From JBAWAP01 sp049589355 (GTDB lineage Bacteria; Chloroflexota; Anaerolineae; VGOG01), in contig JBAWAP010000434.1 in assembly GCA_049589355.1 (NCBI GenBank), positions 1 through 64,000 of the forward strand: DNA of 64,000 bases. Direction: 5' to 3'. Below the pieces are notes generated by a model. It did no database searches. It was given only the letters and a program-made list of their open reading frames with translations, and was not told the origin of the DNA. Positions 23,849 through 32,464 of the stretch are shown piece by piece (the first letter of the stretch is position 1; each line of letters begins with the position of its first letter). A program made the position numbers and the translations under genes.

Positions 23849-23967
23849 GACAAGTGTGCAGTTACCGTTCGGCTGATGGTTCATCAGGCATGTCCTGAGC
23901 CCCGCTCCATAGCCACCTGCTTGGCGAACGGATCGCAGAGTGAGCTGTTAGCCGCCCTTACCCATCC

Positions 23968-26790
23968 TTATACTCCCACCGCACACCGCGCCAGAATATC
24001 CTGAATGTCCCCCGGCTGCCGCGCCACCGCCCACCGCCAGCGGCCAAATCCGCCGTGGGCGTTGACGGCGTTTACCCACTCGTCCAGAAACCGCCGTTTG
24101 ACGCGATCTTGCTCGGTATCCCGCCCCTTGGTCTCCAGAATCAGCATCTCCTCAGTGTTCAGGTGGATCAGGAAATCAGGTCGGTATTTGCGCACTACGC
24201 CACGATAGATGTACAGCACTTCAAAGCCCAGGTGGTCGTTCTTGACCCACGCCACGACCCCCGGATGGTGGTCCAGCACATACGCATCGGAGGCCTCCCA
24301 CGTGCTGTCATACACGCAGAAGTTGATGTGAGACTTTTTCGTCCTCTCGCACGGCTTGCCGGTGTACCAGGTGCTCATATCGCCGGTGGCGCGGATGGGA
24401 TGGTCGCGGTCAAAGACCGGCTCCAGCCGCTCGGTGTTCTCAAAACGCACGGCATCCCAGATGTGCTGCACCACTTTGGTCATATTGAGCGTGATGATCA
24501 GGCGGCGACGCAGCTCGTCCTGGTAGAACAGCGGCGGGTGGATGGCAATCTTGTCGGAGTGGATAAACTGCTCCACCAGGCGCACCAACTGCGCCAGCAG
24601 CAGCTCCTTGCTCCCCTTCCAGGTGTGCTGCATCTGGTCGTAGACATCGCGCGCCGTCACAAAGACGATGCGCTGGGTACGGAACTCGCGCGCCAGCCGT
24701 TCGAGTTCGATGCGATCCACCTGCGTTACGTCCGGCTTGCCTTCTAGGATGGGGGCCAGTTCGGCCACTTGCGCGGTGCGGGCGGCGTCCAGTTCCAGCG
24801 GCTGGACGCGGTCCCAGTCCAGCGTCAGGGTGGGCCGGTACACGTGGTCAATGCGCACGACGTTGGGCCAGCGAATCTCGTACTGCGACTTGGCCGGGTC
24901 TGGTTCGATGGGGGTCTTGGGCTGCGGCGGAGGCGGGACAACTCCCTCGCCGCCCTCGTGCGGCAGGAAGGTGAACGGCACGCCAAAGATGTTGACGTAC
25001 TCAGGATCGAACAGGCCGGTCTCCGGGTTGACCTCGTAGGTGGTGCGACGCAGCCCCCGCCCGACCACCTGCTCGCACAGGAGTTGGCTGGTAAAGGCGC
25101 GCAGGCCCATGATGTGCGTCACTGTCTTGGCATCCCACCCCTCACTGAGCATCCCCACCGAGATGACGCTCTGCACCTTCTCACCGGGCTGGCCAACACG
25201 CCCAATCGTGTCCACCATCTGGCGCAGCAACTCCGCCTGTTCGCTCTTGGTCAGCTTGCGGACCGGCGCGGCGTCCTCCTCTTCCGCTTCGTCTTCCGGG
25301 TTGAGTTCCACCGGGACAAGCGGCTCTTCCCGCGCCTCGGCCTCGGCCAGCACCTTTGAATCAATGTGCAGGATGCGCTCCGGGTCACACAGTTCGTCAA
25401 TGTGCACTTTCTTGTGGTCAAAGGCGTGTTTGACCCGCGCCGCCGTCTCGGTGCGGTTGCCGACGGTGATCATCACCGGCGGGGTGGGCAGGCCGGCTCT
25501 CTCCCATTCCCGCGCCGTCTCGCGCCAATCGTAGCCCAGCAGGTAATAGCCGTTGAGCACCAGGTCGGGCAGCGGCTCGTGCGCTCGGGCGCGGCGGTTC
25601 AGGTCGTCCTTCACCTCCGGGTCGTTGTAGATGTGGTAGAGGCGCGATTTGTAGGTTTTGGCGTCCGGCACGGCGTCGTCGCGCACCACCACGCGCGGCG
25701 TCTTGACCAGGCCCGACTCGATGGCGTCGTTCAGCCCGAAATCGCTCACAATCCAGCCGAACAGCGCCTCCTCTGTGGTCTGTTTGCCGGACGGCGAAAA
25801 CGGCGTGGCGGAGAAGTCGTAGCAGGTCAGAATCCCCCGCGTGCGATGCAGGCGGTCCAGGCCGCCGACCCAGATGGTGGCTTCCTGGGCGCTGTCCTTC
25901 ATGTCGCGCGTGCGCAGGTACTTGCCGACGGCTTCCACGTTCACGCGCCAGGCGTGGTGCGCTTCGTCGTTGATGACCAATAGATTGCGGGCCTTGGCCA
26001 TCTCACCCAGTATCTCGCGGGTGTAGGCCTCGTCGCTCTTGGCCCCGCGCTTGTCCACGCTGCGCTTGCGGGCGATCTGCTCCTCACTCTCCCAGTTGAG
26101 GACGTGCCAGTTGCGCACCAGCACCCGCCCCTGGCGCAGTTTGTCCAACAGCGCCGAGGGCACGATGCGAAACGCCTCGTAGTAGTTGCCCGGCGCCGAC
26201 GGTATCAGCACCGCCAGGCGGCTTTTGACCGTCAGCCCAGGCGCGATGACCAGCACGTTTTTGGCAAAGCGGGCGTCCTGCGGATAAGTGACCTTGTTCA
26301 GGATGTGCCAGGCGATGGTCATGGCCATGACGATGGTCTTGCCGGCGCCGGTGGCCATCTTGCAGCAGCGGCGCAGAAACTCCCCGCCGTCGGAGGGGAT
26401 GTCAATGCCCACCCGCTCGGCGGCGGGCGCTTCGGTCAGCCAGATCAGCGTCTCCACCGCTTCCAGTTGGCAGAAGAAAAAACGCCGCGCCTCGTATTCC
26501 TCCGGGTCGGTCCAGTGCTCCAGCAGGCGACTGGTGATGCTGCTCACGCCGGGATAGCCCGCCTCGCGCCAGGCCTTGACGCGCGGGCGAATCTGGTTGA
26601 CCAGCGGGATTGGCACAAAGATGCCGGGATCGTCGAAGGCTTTGGAACTCTCCGAGGCCACGACGTACCCCGCCGGGCGGCGGCCTTCTTCCAACGAGAA
26701 CAGGCGCGTCTCGCGGTCGTAGCGCCAGTGGCGCGTCGGCTCCGCGTAGGGCGTGTTGATGATGAGGCGGTCAATAGTGGTCTGGGCCAT
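23968..26790 (-). CDS. res: Type III-like restriction endonuclease subunit (helicase-nuclease)
   Basis: 940 residues. SF2 helicase: CKMATGAGKTIVMAM (Walker A), LLVINDEAHHAWR (DEAH-type box), YDFSATPF (motif III), SEGWDAKTVTHIMGLRAF and CEQVVGRGLRRT (motifs V/VI). The C-terminal nuclease reads YRPDFLIHL...EEMLILETKGRD, a PD-ExK site. It would translocate on DNA and cut when the Mod subunit finds unmethylated sites. Encoded last in a four-gene operon mod-MNT-HEPN-res, overlapping the HEPN gene by 20 bp. Length and motifs look complete and intact. Confidence 0.88.
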   Translation of the reverse strand: MAQTTIDRLIINTPYAEPTRHWRYDRETRLFSLEEGRRPAGYVVASESSKAFDDPGIFVPIPLVNQIRPRVKAWREAGYPGVSSITSRLLEHWTDPEEYEARRFFFCQLEAVETLIWLTEAPAAERVGIDIPSDGGEFLRRCCKMATGAGKTIVMAMTIAWHILNKVTYPQDARFAKNVLVIAPGLTVKSRLAVLIPSAPGNYYEAFRIVPSALLDKLRQGRVLVRNWHVLNWESEEQIARKRSVDKRGAKSDEAYTREILGEMAKARNLLVINDEAHHAWRVNVEAVGKYLRTRDMKDSAQEATIWVGGLDRLHRTRGILTCYDFSATPFSPSGKQTTEEALFGWIVSDFGLNDAIESGLVKTPRVVVRDDAVPDAKTYKSRLYHIYNDPEVKDDLNRRARAHEPLPDLVLNGYYLLGYDWRETAREWERAGLPTPPVMITVGNRTETAARVKHAFDHKKVHIDELCDPERILHIDSKVLAEAEAREEPLVPVELNPEDEAEEEDAAPVRKLTKSEQAELLRQMVDTIGRVGQPGEKVQSVISVGMLSEGWDAKTVTHIMGLRAFTSQLLCEQVVGRGLRRTTYEVNPETGLFDPEYVNIFGVPFTFLPHEGGEGVVPPPPQPKTPIEPDPAKSQYEIRWPNVVRIDHVYRPTLTLDWDRVQPLELDAARTAQVAELAPILEGKPDVTQVDRIELERLAREFRTQRIVFVTARDVYDQMQHTWKGSKELLLAQLVRLVEQFIHSDKIAIHPPLFYQDELRRRLIITLNMTKVVQHIWDAVRFENTERLEPVFDRDHPIRATGDMSTWYTGKPCERTKKSHINFCVYDSTWEASDAYVLDHHPGVVAWVKNDHLGFEVLYIYRGVVRKYRPDFLIHLNTEEMLILETKGRDTEQDRVKRRFLDEWVNAVNAHGGFGRWRWAVARQPGDIQDILARCAVGV

Positions 26791-27196
26791 CGGTTCCCTC
26801 GCTCTCTACCGCCGCGCTCACCTGCTCTTCTGCCCAGCGGCGCACGTCTGCGACCACACTCGCCGCATCGGATAGCGAGGTGAGTTCGATCTCCATATCG
26901 TCGTAACGGAAGGTGACGGCAAAGGGATTCAAGCGGCGCAGTTGACCCTCCGGGACCGGCAACACGATGCCGCGCTCGCTCAACAATCGCGCCAGTTTGA
27001 CCAGGTCGTGTACGCGCTCGAACTCGATCCGGCGCGAGAACAAGACCGCCTTGAGCGATTTTTCCACGGCCTGTTGGGCGTGGAAACAGATCATCGAAAT
27101 GTGAACTTCTGGCCTTGCTCTGAGCGCGTCGAAAGCCTGGATGTCGCGGTCTGCCAGACGCAGCGACCGCCAAGCTTCTTCAATGTGCGGCTTCAT
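26771..27196 (-). CDS. HEPN-domain protein of a HEPN-MNT pair
   Basis: 141 residues. Four-helix HEPN features: WRSLRLADRDIQAFDALRA, FHAQQAVEKSLKAVLFSRR, FERVHDLVKLARLL. The usual RxxxxH RNase motif is not obvious; the family motif here is HAQQAVEKSLKA, as in HEPN proteins paired with minimal nucleotidyltransferases. Overlaps the MNT gene by 17 bp and res by 20 bp. In known HEPN-MNT modules the HEPN protein is a toxin that MNT adenylylates; whether that applies here is inference. Confidence 0.8.
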   Translation of the reverse strand: MKPHIEEAWRSLRLADRDIQAFDALRARPEVHISMICFHAQQAVEKSLKAVLFSRRIEFERVHDLVKLARLLSERGIVLPVPEGQLRRLNPFAVTFRYDDMEIELTSLSDAASVVADVRRWAEEQVSAAVESEGTDGPDHY

Positions 27197-27500
27197 ATAA
27201 GGCTCTCCCTTCCTTGCGCGCCCAATACAGCACGGTACCCGGCACCTGGCTGCGTCGCCGGTATTCTGCTTCCGAATACACCAGCACGTCCACCCCCAAG
27301 CCGATATGGCTTACCGCTTCGTGCAGGCGGATCATCTCGGCATACTGGTCGGGTACTTCCGGCTCAATTACCATGAGGTCCAGGTCCGAACCGGCGTCGG
27401 CGTCGCCGCGCCCATAGGAACCGAACAGGATCACGCGGCTGGGTTGCGCCGCCGCGACGATGCGCTTCACGACTTCTTGCAGGGTTTGCTCGTCAATCAT
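27180..27500 (-). CDS. Minimal nucleotidyltransferase (MNT) of a HEPN-MNT pair
   Basis: 106 residues. RVILFGSYGRGDADAGSDLD, followed by LMVIE, is the diagnostic GSxxRG...SDxD motif; a third acidic residue is in VDVLVYS. In MntA-HepT systems the MNT partner neutralises the HEPN toxin by adenylylation. It overlaps the mod stop by 4 bp (ATGA) and the HEPN gene by 17 bp, so the pair is fully embedded between mod and res of the restriction system. Confidence 0.85.
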   Translation of the reverse strand: MIDEQTLQEVVKRIVAAAQPSRVILFGSYGRGDADAGSDLDLMVIEPEVPDQYAEMIRLHEAVSHIGLGVDVLVYSEAEYRRRSQVPGTVLYWARKEGRALYEAAH

Positions 27501-30091
27501 GCTTCCACCTCCAACACCTTGAGGCTCTCAATGCCCCGGTCGTCCACGATCTTGATGGCGATGCGCCGGTGCTTCCCCGGCTCGAAGGGCAGCGAGACCG
27601 TGCCGCGATAGGCTTCGATCAGGTCGGGGTCGATCTCGGCCTTGAGGTTGCGGGCCAGTTTCGCCCAGCCTTCGTTTTCGCCCGCTATTGGGAAAAAGAC
27701 CTGGCGCGGAAAGAGGCTGCGCCCATCGTAATCCGTATCCAGCAGCCACACGGCGATCTTGTCCGCGCCGCCGGATTCGATGTCGCCGGTCTTGGTGTTG
27801 TAATAGTCAAAGCCGTGGACGGAGACGCGAACCTTGCCCTTGTCCGCGCCTTTGGCGAGGCGTTCCACTTGCACATCGGGCTGGCCGATGAGCCAGAACG
27901 ATTCGTTGCTGGCGCGTTTCTTCTTCAGGTCGTCGGTCAGCAGGTCGGCGTTCATCTGGGCCTTGAGCAGGGTGACGCCGGGCCAGCGGGTCTCGTCAAT
28001 GTCTTTGGCCGCTTCGGGGTCGAACTGGAAGGCGGCAAAGATGATCAGTTTGGGCCGGGGGACCAGGGTCTGCGCTTCTTCCAGCGCGCTGGCTACCTGG
28101 CGCTGTTCCAGGGGGGCGTGTTCCGGGCCAAAGGAGACCACGGTGCGCATCGGGTTGTAGGCGGGGGCGTCCTCGCGCACCGAATCGGCGCCCTCCGCGC
28201 TGGGGCGGGTCTCGCCGTCGGCGTGCAGCCAGCGGCAGCCGGGCAGCGGCTCCAGGCGGGCAAAGCGGATGTGCTGGCCAGCCTTGCCGCGCAGGCCGGT
28301 CTTGAGCAGTTCGTCGCGCCATTCGGCCTGGCGCAGCGTCTCGCCGGAGCGGGCCACCGAGGTGTCGGCTCCCTCACCCCCGGCCCCTCTCCCAGGGGGC
28401 GAGGAGAGCAGCAGGTCGTCCACCGATTGTACCGCCGGGGCGGGAACGGCCTCCACGGTGAAGGGGCCGCTGACGCGGGTGATCTTGCGGTCCACGGTGG
28501 GCTGATCGTAGAGCGTTTCCTGGGCGGGCGGCTCGTCGTTGGCGATGGATTTGAGGGTGACGTGGGGCACGGTCTTGTACTCGAAGCCGCTGCCCACGCC
28601 CTCTTGTGGGTGGGCTAACTCGTAGTAGTCGTAGACCGCCGTCATCAGGCGGGTGCGGGCCAGGGTGAGGGCCACGCGCGAGGTGTCGCAGGTGATCCAG
28701 CGCCGGCCCCACTGTTCGGCCACGTAGGCTGTGGTGCCGCTGCCGCAAGTCGGATCAAACACCAGGTCGCCGGGGTCGGTGGTCATCAGGAGACAGCGCT
28801 CGATGACTTTCTGGGCGGTCTGAACCACATATCGCAAGTCCATTTCGCCCCGAGTGTCATCCCACAGGTTTGTAATCGTAATCATCGGGAAATCGTCGAA
28901 ATACCTGATGAACCCTATACGTCTCTCGGTTGCGTCAATCCGATTGGCCTCTATCAACCGCCGGATTCCATCCTCATTGGTCTTCCATCCACCGGAGCTC
29001 AATGTAAAGGTCTTTCCACCAAACTCGATGGGAAACCTGCTTTTCGGCCCTCCGCTTTGGCTGTTCAACGCATGCAGTCCAAATAGCTTGGCGCCTGCCG
29101 GGATTAGTTCGGGATTCCGCCTCTCTGAAGCCGTCAAGTTTCGTCTTGTGCCATCGGGCAACTCAACGTTTTGATAGTTCGACAATCCGCTCTTCGATAT
29201 CGCTTTCGGCTCATAGAGTTGACGATACTTCAGCAACCCCTGGTCCTTGGCGTACCAGACAAGATAGTCACCGACTTCATCCAAGCCCTGGGACATAAGC
29301 GCCCCTGTTTTCCTAAAGTGGATCAAGCGAACGAAATTCCCCACCCCAAACACCTCATCCATAAGGTTCCGGACAAGATGCACGTTCTCGTCGCTGATCT
29401 GCACAAACACGCTGCCGGATTCGGTGAGCAGTTCGCGGGCCAGCAGCAGGCGGTCGCGCAGGTAGCTCAGGTAGGAGTGGATGCCCAGCTCCCAGGTGTC
29501 GCGGAAGGCGCGGATCTGCTCCGGCTCGGCGGTCAGGTCTTCGTCCTTGCCGTCCTTCACGTCGCGCTTGTTGACAAAGGGCTGAAAGTTGGAGCCGTAC
29601 TTGATGCCGTAGGGCGGGTCAATGTAGATCATCTGCACCTGCCCGCCCAGCCCCTCTTTTTCCAGCAAGCTGTTCATCACCAGTAAACTGTCGCCAGCCA
29701 CCAGGCGGTTGGACCAGCCGTGCTTGTGGCGGTAGAACTCGATGGCCTGGCGGATGGGCGGGTTCTCCTGGGGCGTCTGGAACAGGGAGAGCTGCATCGG
29801 GGTGTCGGGGTCGGGCTGGCGGCGGACGGCCTCGACGATGGTACGGGGGTCAATGCGCTCGTGGACATGGAGCGAGACGGTGGGCACCTCGAAGGAGGTG
29901 TGCTCGTCCTTGCCCGCCCATTGCAGTTGCGGGTCGAGGTGGGGGTCGTGGGCGTAGGTTTGCTGCTGCCCGGCGTCGGGGTCGGTGTCAGGCGTCACCA
30001 GGCCCACGGGCGGGTTGTTGACCCGCTCCTTGTCGGCGTGCTGGTAGGATTCAATCGGGCGTTTGGTTTTGGTTGATTTTCGTCGTGCCAT
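27497..30091 (-). CDS. mod: Type III-like DNA adenine methyltransferase (Mod subunit)
   Basis: 864 residues from the ATG at 30091 (AGGGGAG upstream). Methyltransferase motif IV DPPYGIKYGSNFQPF precedes motif I VFDPTCGSGTTAYVAEQWG, the beta-class order of N6-adenine enzymes such as type III Mod. Between them lies a target-recognition stretch. C-terminal segments (VTLLKAQMNADLLTDDLKKK, VSVHGFDYYNTKTGDI) are typical of large Mod-like proteins. An in-frame insert LSSPPGRGAGGEGADT is repeat-derived (about 28372-28412). Lone methylation protects the host; with res it forms a restriction system. Transcribed from copy 4 of the terminator-promoter repeat. Confidence 0.88.
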   Translation of the reverse strand: MARRKSTKTKRPIESYQHADKERVNNPPVGLVTPDTDPDAGQQQTYAHDPHLDPQLQWAGKDEHTSFEVPTVSLHVHERIDPRTIVEAVRRQPDPDTPMQLSLFQTPQENPPIRQAIEFYRHKHGWSNRLVAGDSLLVMNSLLEKEGLGGQVQMIYIDPPYGIKYGSNFQPFVNKRDVKDGKDEDLTAEPEQIRAFRDTWELGIHSYLSYLRDRLLLARELLTESGSVFVQISDENVHLVRNLMDEVFGVGNFVRLIHFRKTGALMSQGLDEVGDYLVWYAKDQGLLKYRQLYEPKAISKSGLSNYQNVELPDGTRRNLTASERRNPELIPAGAKLFGLHALNSQSGGPKSRFPIEFGGKTFTLSSGGWKTNEDGIRRLIEANRIDATERRIGFIRYFDDFPMITITNLWDDTRGEMDLRYVVQTAQKVIERCLLMTTDPGDLVFDPTCGSGTTAYVAEQWGRRWITCDTSRVALTLARTRLMTAVYDYYELAHPQEGVGSGFEYKTVPHVTLKSIANDEPPAQETLYDQPTVDRKITRVSGPFTVEAVPAPAVQSVDDLLLSSPPGRGAGGEGADTSVARSGETLRQAEWRDELLKTGLRGKAGQHIRFARLEPLPGCRWLHADGETRPSAEGADSVREDAPAYNPMRTVVSFGPEHAPLEQRQVASALEEAQTLVPRPKLIIFAAFQFDPEAAKDIDETRWPGVTLLKAQMNADLLTDDLKKKRASNESFWLIGQPDVQVERLAKGADKGKVRVSVHGFDYYNTKTGDIESGGADKIAVWLLDTDYDGRSLFPRQVFFPIAGENEGWAKLARNLKAEIDPDLIEAYRGTVSLPFEPGKHRRIAIKIVDDRGIESLKVLEVEA
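28372..28412. repeat. Palindromic CCCCCGGCCCCTCTCCCAGG-type insert inside mod
   Basis: C-rich arm followed by GGGGGCGAGGAG on the plus strand; encodes LSSPPGRGAGGEG in frame. Resembles a repeat word common inside genes of this lineage (from memory). Confidence 0.5.
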
Positions 30092-30240
30092 GTTGTGACT
30101 CCCCTTTTGTCGGGATGCTAAACGCTGGCGCGAGGGCGGCTGACGGCGGAGTTCAGCGGCGCGGGATGGGACGAGTAAACATGCCCACACTGAACCCTTG
30201 ACCGTCGAGATCCCCGATCAGGTCTTCATCGTTGCTTGAT

Positions 30241-30336
30241 ATTATACAGCAGAAGCCCTTGCAGGTCAACCACCAGCACAATGCCAGCCCGAAAAGCAAA
30301 AGCGGGAGACGCTTACTACCTCCCGCTTTGCTTTTA
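30241..30336 (-). repeat. Terminator-promoter repeat, copy 4
   Basis: Hairpin GCAAAGCGGGAGG ... GTCTCCCGCTTTTGC, then TTGACC (30264-30269), 17 bp, TATAAT (30241-30246), 150 bp upstream of mod. The upstream flank 30337-30412 is nearly identical to 23849-23925. Confidence 0.9.
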
Positions 30337-30521
30337 GACAAGTATGCAGTTACCGTTCGGCTGATGGTTCGTCAGGCATGTCCTGAGCCTCGCTCCATAG
30401 CCACCTGCTTGGGGCATCGCCGCTTTCGGCTAGCAGTTTATCCCCCACGCTTTGGGCGAACGAATCGCAGCGCGTGGTTTTGAGCGAACGGATCGCAGAA
30501 ACGCTGGTTACGCCAGTGCCG

Positions 30522-31454
30522 CTAGAACGGTATCTCATTGTCAAGATCGAACCCGCCGGTCTCTTCTCCGGTCACCTTGGTCAAGCCACGGCTCACCAGC
30601 AGATCGTTGAGCGAATCAAGAGCAGCGCCTCCAGCAAAGACGGTAGAAGTGGCAGCGCCCTCTCGCAGCCTCTCGAGATACGCGTCCGGCAAGTCCTCGA
30701 TCTCTGCCAGGTGCTCAAGCTTCTTCAGGGCTTCCGCCTCATTCACGGACTGAAGCGTGGCGTCGACTAGGCAGGTGAGTATTCGCCCTCGCGTCTTGGG
30801 CGATGCGACGAGGATTCGAAATACCTCGTGTGCGACCTCTGCGACCGTCTTGCCGTTTGCGTGAAAGCCTTGGTACTTGCCAATGAAACCGTAGGGATTG
30901 AGACCGCGGATGATCGGGACAATCAACACCCCCCGGCCCAAGGCGTAACCGACTTCCTGGTCAGTCCAATTGCTCTCTTTGAAGCCCGGCACTAGAACTG
31001 CCGCCAGAGCATCCATCGACGCAAGGCCGGCCTCAATCTCATCCTGCCATTCCTTGGTCGGCTCAATGTCCACGTGGGCCACGAACGCCGAGATACCGTA
31101 GTGTCGAAGTGTAGACTGAAGTGCGGCGATCTTCTTCTTGGATGAGGACAGATGACTAATGAAGAGCCGAAAGTGGTGTTGCTCCCAAAACGTCGCCTCG
31201 ACCGCGTGACTATCGGGCATTACAGCGTACTCGTGAGGAATCTCGAGTTCGTCGGCAATGCGGAGAATGACGTCATCGGGAACGTCCGCGAGAAGTTCCT
31301 TCGTGTAGACCCACTTGCTGTTCACGCCTGACGTGGGCTTGGTAACATCAACACCATGGGCTTGCAGGTAGACGTCGATGTCGGCATACGTCATTCGTGC
31401 CTGAAGCTCACGACCGATGCGGTCGACTAGACTCAGACGGCCAAGGTTGTTCAA
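30522..31454 (-). CDS. TIR-domain protein (putative NADase, defence-associated)
   Basis: 310 residues if started at the TTG at 31454 (AAGGGGGGC upstream); the ATG at 31394 is an alternative. After an about 100-residue N-terminal helical part comes a TIR domain: FRLFISHLSSSKKKIAALQS, YGISAFVAHVDIEPTKEW, QDEIEAGLASMDALAAVLV, WTDQEVGYALGRGVLIVPI. The Glu in EWQDEI matches the catalytic Glu of NAD-cleaving TIRs. The C-terminal about 100 residues are helical and unrecognised. No ThsA-like partner is adjacent. The frame can be extended upstream into a group II intron-like remnant, which I take as non-native. Confidence 0.75.
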   Translation of the reverse strand: MNNLGRLSLVDRIGRELQARMTYADIDVYLQAHGVDVTKPTSGVNSKWVYTKELLADVPDDVILRIADELEIPHEYAVMPDSHAVEATFWEQHHFRLFISHLSSSKKKIAALQSTLRHYGISAFVAHVDIEPTKEWQDEIEAGLASMDALAAVLVPGFKESNWTDQEVGYALGRGVLIVPIIRGLNPYGFIGKYQGFHANGKTVAEVAHEVFRILVASPKTRGRILTCLVDATLQSVNEAEALKKLEHLAEIEDLPDAYLERLREGAATSTVFAGGAALDSLNDLLVSRGLTKVTGEETGGFDLDNEIPF

Positions 31455-31499
31455 CTGCCCCCCTTCCTGAAGTCGGCCATCGCGGTAAGACTGCCAGTC

Positions 31500-31640
31500 A
31501 CCCCACAGCCCCCGCACAGATCCCGGCGTGCGGTTTTCTCGTACCGGGCTCTTCACCCGGCTGCACTGGTTGCCTGCTACGTGGCCCGCTGGCGGTTACC
31601 ACGACCGGACTTTCCACCGGCTAGCCGTTGACAGCTTCAG
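31500..31640 (-). mobile_element. Group II intron remnant
   Basis: The minus strand contains GAGCCCGGTACGAGAAAACC then GCACGCCGGGATCTGTGCGG, matching the GAGCCGx...CACGxCCGGTTCTGxGxGGGG hairpin block that lies near the ORF of bacterial group II introns. The translated form ENRTPGSVRG is also typical. No reverse transcriptase is present, so only a fragment remains. 31641-31734 shows nothing recognisable. Confidence 0.55.
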
Positions 31641-31734
31641 GACACACCAGCGCGCGGTTAGTGCAGCGAAATACCTCATAAGGCGCATCTCCTATTGAAG
31701 TTTCGCTTCTCTTGCTTTCGCACGCTCGAAATTG

Positions 31735-32088
31735 TCAGACAAGGTCATAGATTTTAGCGACAGATTCGGCGAAATACTCAGCTTCGATGCTAGCACATTT
31801 CTTGAAAGCGTTCAAAACAATCACCGCTTTGTCTATATTCTCTGCAAAGCCTTCTGCCGTTGAGTAAAATTGTGCGATACCCGTCACCACCATGATTTCT
31901 TGACCGAGGAATTTCTCACCGCAATCTCGCTCAAACCAGGATTGTTCGCTAAGTAAACGTTGTCCGAGAGTTGAGTCATCAAGTGGCTCTGTTTCCTGGA
32001 GAATTTGTTTCCAATGCTCACGTGCCCGTTCATAGAGTTCCAAGATGCCGGGATCGCCATTCATCAATGCTTCAATTGTCTGCTGCAT
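31735..32088 (-). CDS. Hypothetical helical protein
   Basis: 117 residues, acidic and probably all helical (MQQTIEALMNGDPGILELYE, LGQRLLSEQSWFERDCGEKF, STAEGFAENIDKAVIVLNAF). No family recognised. It is the first gene downstream of copy 5 of the terminator-promoter repeat, about 270 bp away, and lies in the defence island next to the TIR gene. The stretch 32089-32355 between them holds no gene; I see only the transcript leader and some GC-rich inverted words near 32215-32245. Confidence 0.55.
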   Translation of the reverse strand: MQQTIEALMNGDPGILELYERAREHWKQILQETEPLDDSTLGQRLLSEQSWFERDCGEKFLGQEIMVVTGIAQFYSTAEGFAENIDKAVIVLNAFKKCASIEAEYFAESVAKIYDLV

Positions 32089-32355
32089 TTTGCTCCTCCT
32101 TATTTGTGTTCTAATCTATGCGAAAAAGCTTAAGCAAGAAGAATTTGCATACTCGTGAAAATCCCCTTTGCTCTGCCGCTGCTGAGTAATATCTGTAAGG
32201 CGTTGATGAACACGCCAACACGGCGATTCCGATGCCGCGCCTGACTGTAGTTGTGCTATATGGCAGGTACTGTAGAATTACGGGGGAGAGATACCCAATT
32301 CAACGGGAGGCTGCCAGATGATATGACAAAATCAACCTTGTCATTGGTGCTCAAC

Positions 32356-32450
32356 ATTATACACCAGAAGCCCTTGCAGGTCAACCACCGACGATGCCCA
32401 GCCCGAAAAGCAAAAACGGGAGGCGATTCAGACCTCCCGCTCTTGCTCTT
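32356..32450 (-). repeat. Terminator-promoter repeat, copy 5
   Basis: Hairpin GAGCGGGAGG ... CCTCCCGTTTTTGC, then TTGACC (32379-32384), 17 bp, TATAAT (32356-32361). It lies just after the stop of the 32465-33424 gene and so can terminate it and start the next unit. Confidence 0.9.
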
Positions 32451-32464
32451 GATTATGCCAGTGA

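Noticed and set aside
27569..28618. 349-codon plus-strand ORF opposite mod
   Set aside because: Antisense shadow of an intact methyltransferase; no recognisable motif or ribosome site.
30350..30544. 64-codon minus ORF ending RWLWSEAQDMPDEPSAER
   Set aside because: Its end is the flank shared by copies 3 and 4 of the terminator-promoter repeat; no family and no ribosome site. Treated as part of the repeat neighbourhood.
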